64,000 nucleotides of DNA from Timema cristinae. Lineage: Eukaryota > Arthropoda > Insecta > Phasmatodea > Timematidae. The position numbers and the translations under genes were made by a program. The notes beneath the pieces are model-generated. The model saw only the letters and a list, made by a program, of their open reading frames with translations. It ran no database searches and had not been told where the DNA came from. Below, in pieces: positions 35,701 through 49,832 of this stretch; the stretch's first letter is position 1, and every line of letters starts with the position of its first letter. The stretch spans positions 1,129,433-1,193,432 of the forward strand of contig JBCFYV010000012.1 of assembly GCA_039000515.1 (NCBI GenBank). The letters are read 5' to 3'.

Positions 35701-38700
35701 CTGTAAATATAAATCTGAAAAGCGGATGACTATCGTAGCTATGTACTTTTACACAAAAAATATTAACTTTTGTTCCCAGGTGACTCTTAACTCAGCACAT
35801 AATGATATATCTCAACACGTCCATTAATAGAACCCTGACCTGGCATGAGAAATACCCGTGAGGCGGGAAACCCTAACAAGTACAATGGCATATCCGAAAC
35901 AAACAAATATATATCCTACTCTGGTATTGAACATCACACTAGTTATATAAAGCTCCTAAAATGGTCCCTCATAAACTAGGGGTAAATACAAAATAGTTCT
36001 GCTCATAAGTATACAAACACGATTAGGCATTGATAATAATATCCTAGTCCCCAAGTAGCAGCCAAGACTTAACATTTACAATTATAAGAAACGAAGCCAA
36101 TCACGAATACAAACAATACCTTCAATTGTATAATATATAAAAGAGAAATATTAATTCCTGAGCCTAACCAAACTAACATACATTATAACCAAAAGGAATC
36201 AATCTCAAGGATGTGCTATTAATGCAAAAGTTCTAGCTCTAATCAAAGACTTTTAAATTTTAAATGCCACAATTATCATCATAATGAACGTTAGTCCGTT
36301 TGTGGGCTTCATATTATAATCAAGCACAAACAATGCTAAAATCATACAAGATCTCTAATCACCAATTTTGTAAATAAAAAAATAATAATAATTTGGCCGA
36401 AACATGATTTTTAGTTAAAAACTAGTAAATCAATTTAAAAATTATATATAAAAAAATTAGCTTAAAAGTAACACCAACTTACATTGTTAGTAAGCTACTA
36501 ATGTTTGTCCAGAATCAAAGAGTACAGAATACACTTGGGTTGTGGCTTATATGTAGCCATTTCTCAGTGGGGAGGCATCACTTGACAAACTGTCCACGAT
36601 GCGATCACCAGACACGAATAACAAGCACCCAAATATCTTGCATATGCCTAGTAAATCTATAGTTAGTGGTTTCCATGACAGGGTTGTTGGAACAGCTGTC
36701 ATTTCTTCCCCTTGAAAACCGCACCTACGCAGTTAGTATAGCATCCCAACATGGGGGGGGGTTTGAGAGAAAACCTCGTGGCTCACAGTTGACATCCCGT
36801 TGACCACTTGGTTGTAGTGTGTGGTTTGTTATTGTCGGTTGAATAGGGTAAGTGAGGCATCAGACTTTGGTGGTGGGGAGTTGTAGACATGTTGTATCGT
36901 CTCAATGGTACAGGTTCTTCATGATCTTTGACAAGTTGAAGATCCTCGTTCTGCTTTGGTTCATTGCAGCTATCCATGTTTTAGCTTTCTTTAGGAACCA
37001 AAGCTTTATTTCTTCTGGGAAGGTTCAGTGACTTCATTAGAGAAATAATAGTTTTATTTGTTACTGCATAAAACCATCTGTAATTTATATTCTCTCCATC
37101 ATATTCAACAAGAACCAGTTTTTTTCCTTTTGACTCCAACTTGGTAAGTATTCTTTCAGAACAAGCATAAATACCTCACTTCCAAACACCTTGATGTCCT
37201 TGAGTATCACCTTCATGCCATGTCACATTCAGAGTTTGAGGTGTGGGAGTCCTTTTTAAAATGTAAACTGCTGTATTAACAGCTTCAGCCCAAAGATATA
37301 TTGAAAACCCTTTTGTGTAAAGCATAAAAGGTGCAATTTCCTCAATCGTTCTCATCTCTCTCTTTCCAATCTGGCATTTTGCTCTGATGTGTATGGTAAT
37401 GTCATCTCATGTTGAATTCCCCGACTCAGGAGGAATTTTTGAAATCCTTTCTTTGTAAGATTCAATCCTGTAATCTGAAAGTAGAGTTTTAGCACCTCAT
37501 TATCATCACCATCATCACCATCATCATCACCACCATCACCACCACCACCACCACCATCATAATCATCATCATCAGGTGAAGTGCTGCCTCTTGGCAGGTC
37601 TTCCCTCTCTTTCAATTTTAGGTCAGTCTTTTAGTGTTTTCGTAAATTATGAATTATGACCATATTGTCATTGTTAACTATTTCCAGAAGGTTTACTTGA
37701 GGACCTATAAATGGCCGCTCCGCTAAGCTAATCAGGTGTAGGTCACAACAGTTTTAGTAATTTGGTGGCTGAAACAAACCAAAGTTATGACCATATGACC
37801 AATTTCAAATATTCACATACTCCTTGAAACAGTCAAAACTGGCTGACTCATGTTTGATATACATTATTGTTCGGTTGGCTGATGTGTCGTCTTTGAACAA
37901 AACAAAGTATTTTGCTCCAGCAACCGACAGAGTTGATATGGGGTCATATAGGTCACTTTGAACGAACATACTGGTACAGTCTTCCTGCGTTCATGTGAGT
38001 AAAATGGTAGTTAATGTTGTTGCCTATTTTGGCAACCTTCACAGAAAGAGTATTTACTATCACACACATTCATGTCTTAGATGAAATTTTCATGACCATC
38101 TTACATATAAATTTTACGTTCACATGATCAAGGCGTTCAAGCTAAGACTTCAGATTACCATGTGAAACCGCTTTTGCTTCTAGAGCAACAGATGTATTAA
38201 ATAAAAGTGAATACAGATTATTTATTTCAGAAATCACACACACCACTAATTTTCCTCTGTTGTACACAAGCTGATTTTTTTTTTCACTGCTTTTATGCCC
38301 TTATTTTTTATGGCTCCTTCAGAAAATATATTCTTCTAAACTGTGGAATGTACCAAGCATTCATAATTGTTGACTCAACCAAACACCATCAACAAATTTT
38401 TGTATTTTCATATTACCAATACACTTAATTATTGGTAGTTCCAGTTTATTAACGAGTGTTATCCTAATTTATTTCTCCAAAGGTTCAAAAGAACTCCCCC
38501 TGATGAGTCATGCGAAAGGAGGCTCCACTATCCACTGTCCAGCTATCTTCACTTGATTCTAACAAAGTATTTTGACACTTCACATTGAACGCAGATTGAT
38601 TACTCTTCTTAAAGCTGTGGCAGTTACAAGCAAAATGCCCCTACTTGCGGCAGTTATAGCACACCACTTTGTGCGTTTCAATCTTTTTCTGCTTGGGTTT

Positions 38701-41700
38701 TTATTCATTCTTACTTGAAGCTTTAAACCCACTATTCTGATTCAAAGATGCGAGAAATGTGTTTTCTTGTTTTTTGGTTGAGGTAAGGTTTGCTTCTTTG
38801 TCAAGTAACCACGCTGTGAAGTTATGAGACGTCTGTCTACCTTCCTCCATAGAAAGCCTGATTAAAGTTCCGATATTTCATTGGCAAAGCACTGACAATT
38901 TTAATAAAGATGGCAGTGTCACTCAAAGTTTCTCCAGTCTTTTTATCTGGCCTTCCAAATTCTCAACTTTGGCCATGTGCTGTACCACCAAATCATTAGG
39001 ATTCATTTTCAACCCATGGAATCGATCAAAAATCAACATTTTATAAATTCAGATTTTTGTTGGTACACCAAATACAAATTATCAAGAATTTCTGTCAACT
39101 TTGTGAAGTTCTTGACAAGGGTGAGCTAAGCAAATTTCCATCACTGGAGTTGGTGTGAGCATGGCGATCATATCGTACTTAAGCCATTGTGTGAATTCGA
39201 GCACATTTTCTACACAAGGTTTTACCTCTGTTCCAAAAGCAACACTGTAAACTCCTTTCAATTTGATTGCACATACCACTTGAAATTTCACTGCTGATAA
39301 TTACTCCCATAGAGTTTGAAGTTGGTGCAACGTTGATTCTTTCAACCATTATTCAAATCTTTATGGATCTCACTCATGTTACAGGCTATAAAAACCACAG
39401 AAGAAACTGATTCTACCTTTGTGACGTGAATTCTCAAGCATGACGTTGTGAATCCACTCTCAGTGGAACAAGGGTTGGGCCCATATCCTATTGAATAAAA
39501 GTGAGCTCAACTTATATAAAGAGTTTTACTGAACAGCTACACGAAAAACTTGTTACATGCAGAAGACGTGAACTGAACTGAACAGAACAGAAGCAACACA
39601 TAATTAATTTACATAGGCACTAAACAACCAGGTCTCGATCGATAAGAGACTATACAAAAGGCATGCAAATTATCCTCAATTATATTGTTGGGAAGTGAGT
39701 TTATTGGATTATTTATAACTACATCGGAACCAATTGTCAAATTTTGACTGTTCACGCATTATTATCATAAGGAGAAAGATAATGTGACGTTGTCACAGAC
39801 ATAATGCAAACATGGACGATCTGGCTCACCTGATCTGGTCCCCTTTGACTGGGCTGGATCTCGACTTCATGAAACTCGCACACTCAACTCCACTCAACAT
39901 CACGCGGCTTACTGACCGCCCGTGGCTCGAGGCCCGATTAGAGCAAGACTCGGACAATTGAACGTCAAGATGCGCTAACCGTATGCGCCGACGGTTGTGT
40001 TCGAGTGAAACAAGACTCATCCACCGGCGCGTGATTTGAAATTATCACGAGAATAATCGAGACTTCTGCCGAAGCAACGTACACCCCTCTCCCTTCGCCA
40101 CAGTGTGATTCCCACCGTTTGTGAACACGTGATTGACTTTGTACTGTATATAACGGCTGGACTGTGTAGTGATGTCACTCATTTCTCTGCACTCGATTAG
40201 GTGAGACACTTGTCTTAGATTTAGACGTAGGTCGTTGTTCGACGTTTTCTAAATTATGTTTGGGTTAAATTGTTCAAAATTTAAGTTTCAACTTTAAATA
40301 TAAATCACGATTACTAATAGCTATATTTCTCTGAGACTGCAGGATTTGCCTGTCAGCCATTATGGTTTATGCGCTAGCTTTTCCTTTGTACTTAACGTTG
40401 TGTCCGCCTCACGGACGGGTTGGAACTTTAGCGTGGCGCCATCTTGGGGCGCTAATGGAACTTTAGCATGTCGCCATCTTGGGGCGCTAATTATTTCTAT
40501 TTAACATAGTTGTTCTGCTTGCTAAAAGTTTAAGATTTGTTACGATTGTGAATTTTTTTTAAATTGTTACTCAACTCGGGGGGCGCGAGCCCGTGCACCC
40601 AGCACATTGGTCATTATAATAATAATAATTAGATTGAACTAATTTGATTAGGATCTATTGTAACAGGTTAGGTTTAGGTAAATCATTTTCTCTGGGCGCC
40701 TTATAATGGCAGTCTATTATAAAACTTCATACTTATGTCAATGTAGTGTCGGCATCGCCAGGTCGTGTAGACCTATACATATTACTTGTATTTAACTTTC
40801 TGCTAGGTTCGTCGCCTTCTGCGAGGGTCAATTAATTATGACTACGTTGGTATTAATCATTCTGTTTTCTCTTAACGACTTGGGGTCTTGCCCCTTTTAT
40901 TTATTGTTTACTTCGGCCCTTATCGGCCAGTCACTCGACTTTCCTAGAGTGCCTCGCTCTTGTATGTCTGCTAGTTGTTTGTAGAATAAAATAAACTCTC
41001 TTGTAACTAACCTACCTTTTATTTATTGTAATATGAACCTACCAAATCTTATAAAAGGGGGGGTTACAAGAGAGAAGCTGCGCAACTCTGCTCTCGCAGA
41101 GTTGAGTGGGGCACTTAATAGGATATTAGGTATAGTTAGGAGAGAAAATAGGTCCGCCTGTCTGCAGTATTGTTGGATGATTGATATTGTACTGATTCTT
41201 GTTTGTTTATGTTTCATGACTCCGTGACCATGGAGACCACTCCTGCGACTGCCATGTCCGCTTTGACCACATCTAAGACTGCTGTCTACCGCCTGAGCCG
41301 GGACGAGTTGACAGCTGAGCTGACTTCAAGGGGCGTCTCCTTCCCTCCCAATGCTACTGTGGGTGAGCTCAGATCTAAGCTATGTGGGGAGATTAGCGGG
41401 GCTGGGGAGGCTGAGACTGACTCGGTATGGACAGGATTGAGGATGGGAATCCACCCCCTTTAGCGCCTACCGCTCCTCCTCCACCCCCTTCACTAGTTAA
41501 ATGTCAGAACAAAGTACTTATGGAGATTTGAATCGGACCCCTGTTTGCGACGGTCAAGATCACGCTACTCTGTTTAAATTTATGGTTGAGATCAACAGAG
41601 CATATTGTCTAAAGTTAGCGAGTGATAGTGAATTTTTGATTCAGTGTTTGGCCAAAATTTCTGGTTTTTTAACCCAGTTGTTCTCCCGTGGGATTCAAAA

Positions 41701-44700
41701 TGGTTTATCTTGGAGATCACTTACTGACCTCATTTTAGAAGCGCTGCTACCCAGTAGGGCTAGAGAAAGGTTATGTAAGGAAGTTATTCACAGGTTTCAA
41801 TATCCCACGAATCGTTGAGAGATTTTGTTTTATCTATCACAGAGGCAGCTCAAGTTCTCAATAGTGGTCTGGGGGAAAGTCAGATCGTTGATATTATTCT
41901 TGAGAATGTGTCGCCCCTCACCGGCGACATTTTGTATTTACATGTAAGCCCTGTACGGTACTTGAACTTTTCTCTCTAGCATCTTCGATTGAAAACACCT
42001 GCTCGCCGAACAGGAGTATTTAAGTGCGCATGCGCCGGCGGCATTAAACCGCAGACGCGCGGGTTCAACTCCCGAACCTATGAATACGGCCTTGTCATTA
42101 GCGCCTGTACTACCGGGCGATCGCGATGCTAACACTCCTAGGGACAACTTCAGGTCTTCGGGTTCTGACAACCATGCGCCCCGCGACTCTCGCGCATGAG
42201 ATGTTTTCGGTGTAGAAGACTGGGTCACGTACAGAGACAGTGTAGATCGGGAAACTTATAGGGCGCGCTCGTAGTCGTGGTCCGGTCGTGCCCACTTGTA
42301 TTAAACCACATGCTCCTACTCCTGTAGTTCAGATCCAGGTAGCCCAAAATGATTGTGTTGCTCTTTAGATACAGGAGCCAGTCACTCATTTATATGCCGT
42401 GAGTTTTTGCGCCAGTTAGAGGGTAACACAAAAATCGATTTTAGGTCGATAGGTCCTAAGATTTACGCCGTGGCTAATGGGCAGACTATCTTGGTCGATT
42501 GTAAAGTAGTGCTCTCTATTAAGATAGAAAGATTTGCCTGGAAACGTCCATTCTTTGTTATGCCAGAACTTCCCTTTGATGTTATTCTAGGGACTGACTT
42601 CATGTTCGAGACTGGAGTCAAACTTGACCTGAGACGCTTAGGAATATCTTTTAGTTTTGAACCTAGTTTGTTAATTCCGTTTTGTGTTGGGCACCATCCT
42701 CGCAGGTTGTTCCCCATTGTCGAGGAACGTGAAGCGATAGATCGTTTGATAGCTCGATTCTCTGACGTCATCACTGACAGATGGGCAAGTGCGACATTTT
42801 GCCGTACGACATTGTGGCGCAGGACCACATTCCTGTTAGATCTGGTCCTACTCCTGTGCACCCCCCAAACTCGAGATATTTAGAAATCTTATCATGGACT
42901 TGGAACGAAAGGAGGTTATTCGTCCCTCAAATCCCCATACGCAAGTCCTGCGTTCATTATTCCCAGGAAAGGTCATGGGCATCGCTTGATTGTCGATTAT
43001 AGAAAGCTTAATAAAAAAATAGTGTTCGACCCATACCCCATGCCTAGCATAGGATCTGCCTTCCAACATCTTGGCGGAGCCAAATATTACAGCTTGATTG
43101 ACCTTAATGCGAGCTTTCTGCAATGTGCTCTCTCAGAGTCGTCTAAGAAATTTACCGCGTTTATCACCCCCTGGCAAGTCTACGAATTCAACCGAGTGCC
43201 GTTAGGGATAAGTTGCGGGGGGCAAGCGTTGAGTAGAGTCTTAGACCATATTTTGGCGGACCTGAAATACAAATTCGTGTTTAACTACCTTGATGATATC
43301 TGCGTTTACAGCAAATCTTTTGACGACCATTTGCGTCATGTTGAGGTAGTGTTGAGGCGCCTGCGCGAGGCTGGGTTGACTGTAAACCCGGAGAAAGTCA
43401 CATGGGCGAAGAGATCTATCCCATATCTTGGCTATATCATTTCTGAGGGTAACCTGCTCGTTGACCCGGATCGGGTCAAGCCTATCTTGGATTTTCCCGC
43501 CCCAAAAAACATAAAAGGGGTATTACGGTTTCTAGGTATGTGCGCCTACTACGCTAGGTTCATCCCGAACTTCTCTGACTTAGCCAACCCCCTTAACTCC
43601 TTGAGAAAAAGGGTGCCACCTTTATTTGGGGTTCTGCCAACAGCAGGCTTTTGTTGCGCTTAAGCGCCACCTAGTGTCGCCAGCCGTGCTACGCATGCCT
43701 GACTTTTCTCTGCCTTTCCAACTACATGTTGATGCCTCCTCTGTAGCGCTAGGGCGGTTCTCTCTCAAACGACTTCTGAGGGAAGTAGACCTGTAGCTTT
43801 CGCCAGCAGAACTTTGAGCCCTGCCGAAAGAAAGTATAGCATATATGAAAAGGAATGTCTCAGCTGTATCTTCGGCATCGACAAGTTCGCTGACTATCTA
43901 GAGCTTCGCCAGTTTGAGTTGTACACTGACAACATGGCCCTCAGCTGGATGTGGAATCACCCGAAACAACTAGGGAAAATTGGACGGTGGGTTTGGAAGC
44001 TATCCAGGTTTAAGTTTACTACCCATCACGTTGCTGGGAAGCTTAATGTTGTCGCTGACGCTTTGTCTAGGATGTGTGAGGATAAGGAACCTGTAGGAGA
44101 ATGTAAGGAGGATGGCTCGTTATTTGTTATCCATACGATTCCCGAATCCTTTATCTCAATCAAAGACCATCAGTTGATGGATCCGTGTTGCAGACAGATC
44201 GTTGACAGGATCAAGCGTGGAGAGGGGATTGGGAACTACGAGATTTTTAAAGACCTCTTAGTAGTTCGTGTCAAGGGTAGGATAAGATATTTTGTGCCAG
44301 AGAAACTTAGGCCTATGTTACTTAAATATTTCCACGACCCCTTTTTGGCGGCCATTGCGGTGTCCTTAAGACCGAACGCAAGATTTCTAAGGAATTTTTT
44401 TGGCCCTTAATGCCTAGAGACGTTAGAGATTGGGTGCGCAAATGTGAGCCGTGTCAATTGGCCAAACCGGCGCGTAATTCTAAAATAGGGTTTCACTCCG
44501 CGGATGTTGCTAAGCAACCGTGGGAGAAAGTTTTTGTTGATTTCGTCGGCCCCCTTACCCGCTCTACCCAAGGGAACACCTCTATACTCGTTGCCATGGA
44601 CGCCTTCTCTAAATTCGTCATACTCATCCCCCTAAGGAACATGAAGGCAAGGACAACTGTTAATGCTCTGTGCAGGCGTGTTTGGGCGATTTTAGGAACC

Positions 44701-47700
44701 CCAAGGGTCATAGTAAGTGATAATGGACCGTGTTTCCGTTCTAAAGCTTTCGGAGATATGTGTTTTTCGTGGGGGATAAGACACGTTACCACTAGCCCGT
44801 ACAACCCATCGCCGAACCATGTAGAGAGGTTTAATCGTAACCTAAACGTTGCCTTGACGATCTTTCACCACCTGGATCACACCCACTGGGACCAGGACTT
44901 AGACGTTTTGAACATTGCTTTTAACGCCGCTTTCCATGAGTCAGTCAAAGCCACTCCTTCCTCTATCCTCCTCAATAGGGACCTGAACCACCCATTATTG
45001 TTTAACTGGGATATTGACCCACTCCTTAATGACGCAGGTGATTGTTCTTATGAAAAGAAATGTGAGGTAGCTTTTTCTAACCTCCTGAAGTCCCAAAGGA
45101 AGGTTGCCGCCACCTATAACCGAGGGCGTATCCCTGTCCCATTTAAACTTGGGGACGTTGTTGTGTGCAAGTGTTTTCCTCTTAGCTCAGCTGCTGACAA
45201 GTCTTCGGCGAAGATGGCGTATAAGTGGAGTGGTCCTGGTCAATTGAAAGATTTCTTACACCTGTTTCGGTATTGTTAAAAGAAGTATCCGACCCATCTT
45301 TGACACGTAGAGCACATGTCAGCCACCTAAAGGCTGCAGGGAAATGAGTCAATTGACCCCGTGCTGTGTGTCGTCTGTTTGCTTAAGTGTACCTTTGTGA
45401 TTTAATTTAGCGTTCTTAAGTGCATGTTTCTAGGTATTCTATATTGTTGTATATATAATTTATATAAGGGAAGGGGTACCACCCCTGGTATTGTTAGGAT
45501 AAATTTGTAGTACTGTAGGGCCTAGGTATGACTTTGGGCAGAAACTTGTGTTGGACTGTTTATAATAAAGCGTGTGTCGGGTCCAAAGTACATGGTGCAG
45601 AACGTTCGCCCCACCGACCGGACTACCTCTAAGTGCGTGTGAAGCGGCAAACCCACCTTTCCTCTTCGTGGAAAGTCGTCGCTAAACAGAGTTGTAGGTA
45701 TCTCTGTGACTCGTGCTGGTAGACAATGTTAGTGCTACGAAACTGCCACAGTAACTTTCAAGGATGGCTGCGCTAACTGATAAACTTTACAATTGGATGT
45801 GGTGTTCACGTGTAAACTTTTGTTCTCAGAGACTTCACCTATTCGGCCTTCCGTCCCCCCCTTTTCTGCCCTGCCCTTTCCTTCCCCTCCTTTGTTCCTG
45901 TACACTCATCGGCAGTCAATGATCGCCCAGCTGGGCGTGGCGATGAAGCTTCCCTGGTGGTTAAAGCGGGCCACCTTACGAGCATATGCTGTCTCCCTGT
46001 CAACCCGGGATGACGGTGTGTTGGAGTGAGCGTGTGAAGCAGAGGTCAACCCCCGGAGTCCAGTTATTCGTCATCTCCCGAACCTGCATCTGGCCACCTA
46101 ACATGGCCTCGGAGGGTACCGGAGCCGCCACCCACCCTCTAGTCAGCGGTGAACATCGAGGAAGGCGCCTCCCCGTGTCTTCACCAAAGGCTAAGGACGT
46201 CCTTCTTCTCCGTCCAAGGGGGGACATTGTGACGTTGTCACAGACATAATGCAAACATGGACGATCTGGCTCACCTGATCTGGTCCCCTTTGACTGGGCT
46301 GGATCTCGACTTCATGAAACTCGCACACTCAACTCCACTCAACATCACGCGGCTTACTGACCGCCCGTGGCTCGAGGCCCGATTAGAGCAAGACTCGGAC
46401 AATTGAACGTCAAGATGCGCTAACCCGTATGCGCCGACGGTTGTGTTCGAGTGAAACAAGACTCATCCACCGGCGCGTGATTTGAAATTATCACGAGAAT
46501 AATCGAGACTTCTGCCGAAGCAACGTACACCCCTCTCCCTTCGCCACAGTGTGATTCCCGCCGTTTGTGAACACGTGATTGACTTTGTACTGTATATAAC
46601 GGCTGGACTGTGTAGTGATGTCACTCATTTCTCTGCACTCGATTAGGTGAGACACTTGTCTTAGATTTAGACGTAGGTCGTTGTTCGACGTTTTCTAAAT
46701 TATGTTTGGGTTAAATTGTTCAAAATTTAAGTTTCAACTTTAAATATAAATCACGATTACTAATAGCTATATTTCTCTGAGACTGCAGGATTTGCCTGTC
46801 AGCCATTATGGTTTATGCGCTAGCTTTTCCTTTGTACTTAACGTTGTGTCCGCCTCACGGACGGGTTGGAACTTTAGCGTGGCGCCATCTTGGGCGCTAA
46901 TGGAACTTTAGCATGTCGCCATCTTGGGGCGCTAATTATTTCTATTTAACATAGTTGTTCTGCTTGCTAAAAGTTTAAGATTTGTTACGATTGTGAATTT
47001 TTTAAATTGTTACTCAACTCGGGGGGCGCGAGCCCGTGCACCCAGCACATTGGGCATTATAATAATAATAATTAGATTGAACTAATTTGATTGGATCTAT
47101 TGAACGTTAGTTTTAAAGTAAATCCATTTTCTAAGTGGCGCCTTAAAGGCAGTCTTTAAAAACTTCATAACTTTATGTCAATGATATGTACGGCATCGCC
47201 AGAGTCGTGTAGCCTTATAACTATGATTACTTGTATTTAACTTTCATGCTAGGTTGGGTCCCTTCATGCAGTAGGCAATTTATTATGACTAGTTGTATAA
47301 TCACTTCTGTTTTCATCTAACGACTTGGTACTTGCCCTTTATATTAGTTTACTTCGGCCCTATAACTACGGCCAGTCACTCGACTCGATAACTTACAAAG
47401 TGCTCCTCATTTATTGTTGGATGAGTTTATTGTGATATATTAAACTACATCGTAATACCAACTTTAAAATTTTTGAATTTGACTACCAATCTTATAAAAG
47501 GAGACAATAATTACTACAGCAAATCATCAATTTGTAAATTTTACATTTTTACTTTCTAGCTATCTTACAGGTAAAGAAAGTGTAGTGATCGTCAAAAATA
47601 TCTAACTTGAGTTTTTGATGAATATTGACGTTTCATGATACCCTGAATTTGAAAAAGTGTTTTTTTGCAATTCCGTCTGTTTGTCTGTACCATGTAGTAG

Positions 47701-49800
47701 AGCCTAAACTATTTTACCTATCACTTGGTGTCTAGGGTTTTCGTAGGGTTGCCCAGAGGGGTTTATGGAATTGAATATTGAACCCTAAAATTAAGGGTGA
47801 AAAGAGAAAAAACGATTTTATCAAAATCGGCTCTAACTATTTTGATTACATTTCATTTCTAACCATTGATCAATATTACAAACAAAATGGCTACTCTCAA
47901 TTTTTCGTCATAATGACTATAAGAGTTCTGATCTGATGTATAAATTCTAATTTTTTATCATTTCTGTAATTCTTTTGAGACATGAAGTTAGTTATCATTG
48001 CAAATATGTAGGTCTATTTATGATAAAAAATCTTTTATTTGAAACATATTTTTATAAAACCTATAATTTTCAAGCTATACGCAAATATTTATATATAATT
48101 TTTAACTTTTCAAACAAAAAAAATATATTGCGACCGTAAAAAATAATCTAAAATGATATGTTGATAAATGTCGATGTTCAATGACCGCCTGAACCCTAAA
48201 AAGTGGTTCTTGCAATGCCATCTGTGTGTGTGTCTTCTTAACCCTAAAATTAAAAGGAGTTTAATAAAGGGCAAGAAGAGAAAAAATAAATTTTCTCAAA
48301 ATCGGCTCTAACAAGTTTGATTAATATTAGAATCTAGGCGTTGATTAAGATCATAAACAAAATTGCTAATTTCATTTTCTCATGAAAATTACTTTCAGAG
48401 TACTTTACTGAAATAGAAATTCCCAAATTTTGCACAACTATTTGAGATAATAAATGATTTGTTATTGCAAAATTGTAATACTATCAAAAATATAAAAACT
48501 TTCATTTGAAATTTTATTTTTATAAAACAATAGTTTCTGAGATATTGACAAATAGATTAATATAATTTCATGAGCTTTAGTTGTACAAAGATACTATTTA
48601 AGTTTTAACGCAATAATTCTCTAATGCCATAGAGTAAGTTAATAAGTATGTCTATCAAAAAGTTGATATTCTTCCTTTATCCTTTTAGAGGAAGTGTTTG
48701 TACAGCAATAATATATATATATCTATCATTTTAGACTCAATAATCAATATTTACCACAAAATTTATAACGAATTTAATAGCAATGTGATGATCTGAAGAT
48801 GTGCAACCCCTAATAAAATCTCAAAGATCTTGATTGGAAGTAGAAATTTTAATACGAAGTGTTAAACCTTGTGGACTAAATCTTGATCTTTTTTATTGGT
48901 ACAAATATACATGAGGACTTAAATTCTTTAAAAATAAAATTGTGAAATTTAAAACCAGGAGTCAAAAAATGTTTTATGTTAAGTATAGCGCAATTTGTGC
49001 TCAAATTTGCTAGTGTATATATTATTTGGTTTCACATACATTATGAGTTTTGAGTAAACATCTCCATTTTTGATAATGAAGCGAGAAAGGATGTGCAGAG
49101 TTCTGTACCATTTATTTGATTTCTATTATTATTAACTAATTTCAACTTTCATTTTGCAAAACATTTTTAAATAGATAATTTTCATTAATTTCTATTTAGG
49201 TTCAATTATTAAGTAAACTCACAATATTACCAGTTTAAGTTTGTTTTAATATCAAGTAAATAATATATAAAATTACAAAAATTATATTTATAATTCTCTT
49301 TTTTTAACATTGATTCATGAGCCTGATACTCTTAAATGTAATGTCCTAATTTTTAATGTTGTTTTGTTAAAAAGGATCTTATAATATGTTTTAATTATCA
49401 TTATTCATGATCAGGAATATTTAATGATATTTTATGTATTTTTTCAAACCTGTTTAATACAACTCTATCTAATACCCTTTATAGTTTAATAATTTCACTG
49501 TACAATGATTCATTTACACATCATTGATATTATCTCTTCTTACCAAACTTTAATATGCGTTAAAAAAAATATATATATTGTAACTTAGTAATATTATTAG
49601 TTCCCGGCAAAGATTTATCTGATTACCAAACCCTTCCTTCACCTCTGACAAGACATCTTGTGAATGTGGGGAATGCCAGGCCTCCAGCGTGGTTCGGATT
49701 CCACGTTAAACTGTAGGTCCTTCATTTCATCTCACTATCATCCTATCATTACACATTAGCGTAAGTGCGTATAACCCGAACGGGTAGTAAGACGCGGTGC

Positions 49801-49832
<32 letters not shown>

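Larger units (their letters stand above)
34090..39685 (-). mobile_element. Degenerate Ty1/copia retrotransposon
   Basis: Read on the minus strand the order is LTR, gag with zinc knuckle, protease, integrase, reverse transcriptase, LTR, the copia order. Right LTR 39489-39685 and left LTR 34090-34157 share the outer edge ATTGAG(A/G)ATAATTTGC and the inner edge CTCACTTTT(G/A)TTCAATA; the left copy lacks about 130 internal bases. All coding parts carry stops or shifts, so the element is dead. It lies in the 23-kb DRC7 intron, in the same orientation as the gene, 97 bp from the gypsy element. Confidence 0.8.
39783..41068 (+). repeat. 5' LTR of gypsy element
   Basis: Starts with the palindrome TGTGAC-GTT-GTCACA and ends near GGGTTACA; the end is set by comparison with the other LTR and is uncertain by several bases. 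It contains a TATA box, an initiator and two tandem 35-bp units (40422-40491). Confidence 0.85.
39783..47518 (+). mobile_element. Ty3/gypsy retrotransposon with two LTRs, frameshifted
   Basis: 5' LTR 39783 to about 41068; gag, protease, RT, RNase H, integrase; polypurine tract; 3' LTR 46228 to about 47518. The order (integrase after RNase H) defines Ty3/gypsy. There are at least five frameshifts between domains. The LTRs are nearly identical for their first 850 bp, which implies recent insertion, then differ sharply. It is in a DRC7 intron, opposite to the gene. No target-site duplication was established. Confidence 0.9.

Noticed and set aside
37498..37576. CRISPR-like or satellite array
   Set aside because: Simple trinucleotide repeat without spacers; the sequence is eukaryotic.
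44493..44804. Minus-strand 103-codon gene
   Set aside because: Shadow of the gypsy integrase frame.
45793..46249. env-like third gene of the gypsy element
   Set aside because: No signal peptide, glycoprotein or fusion features; two short overlapping frames only.
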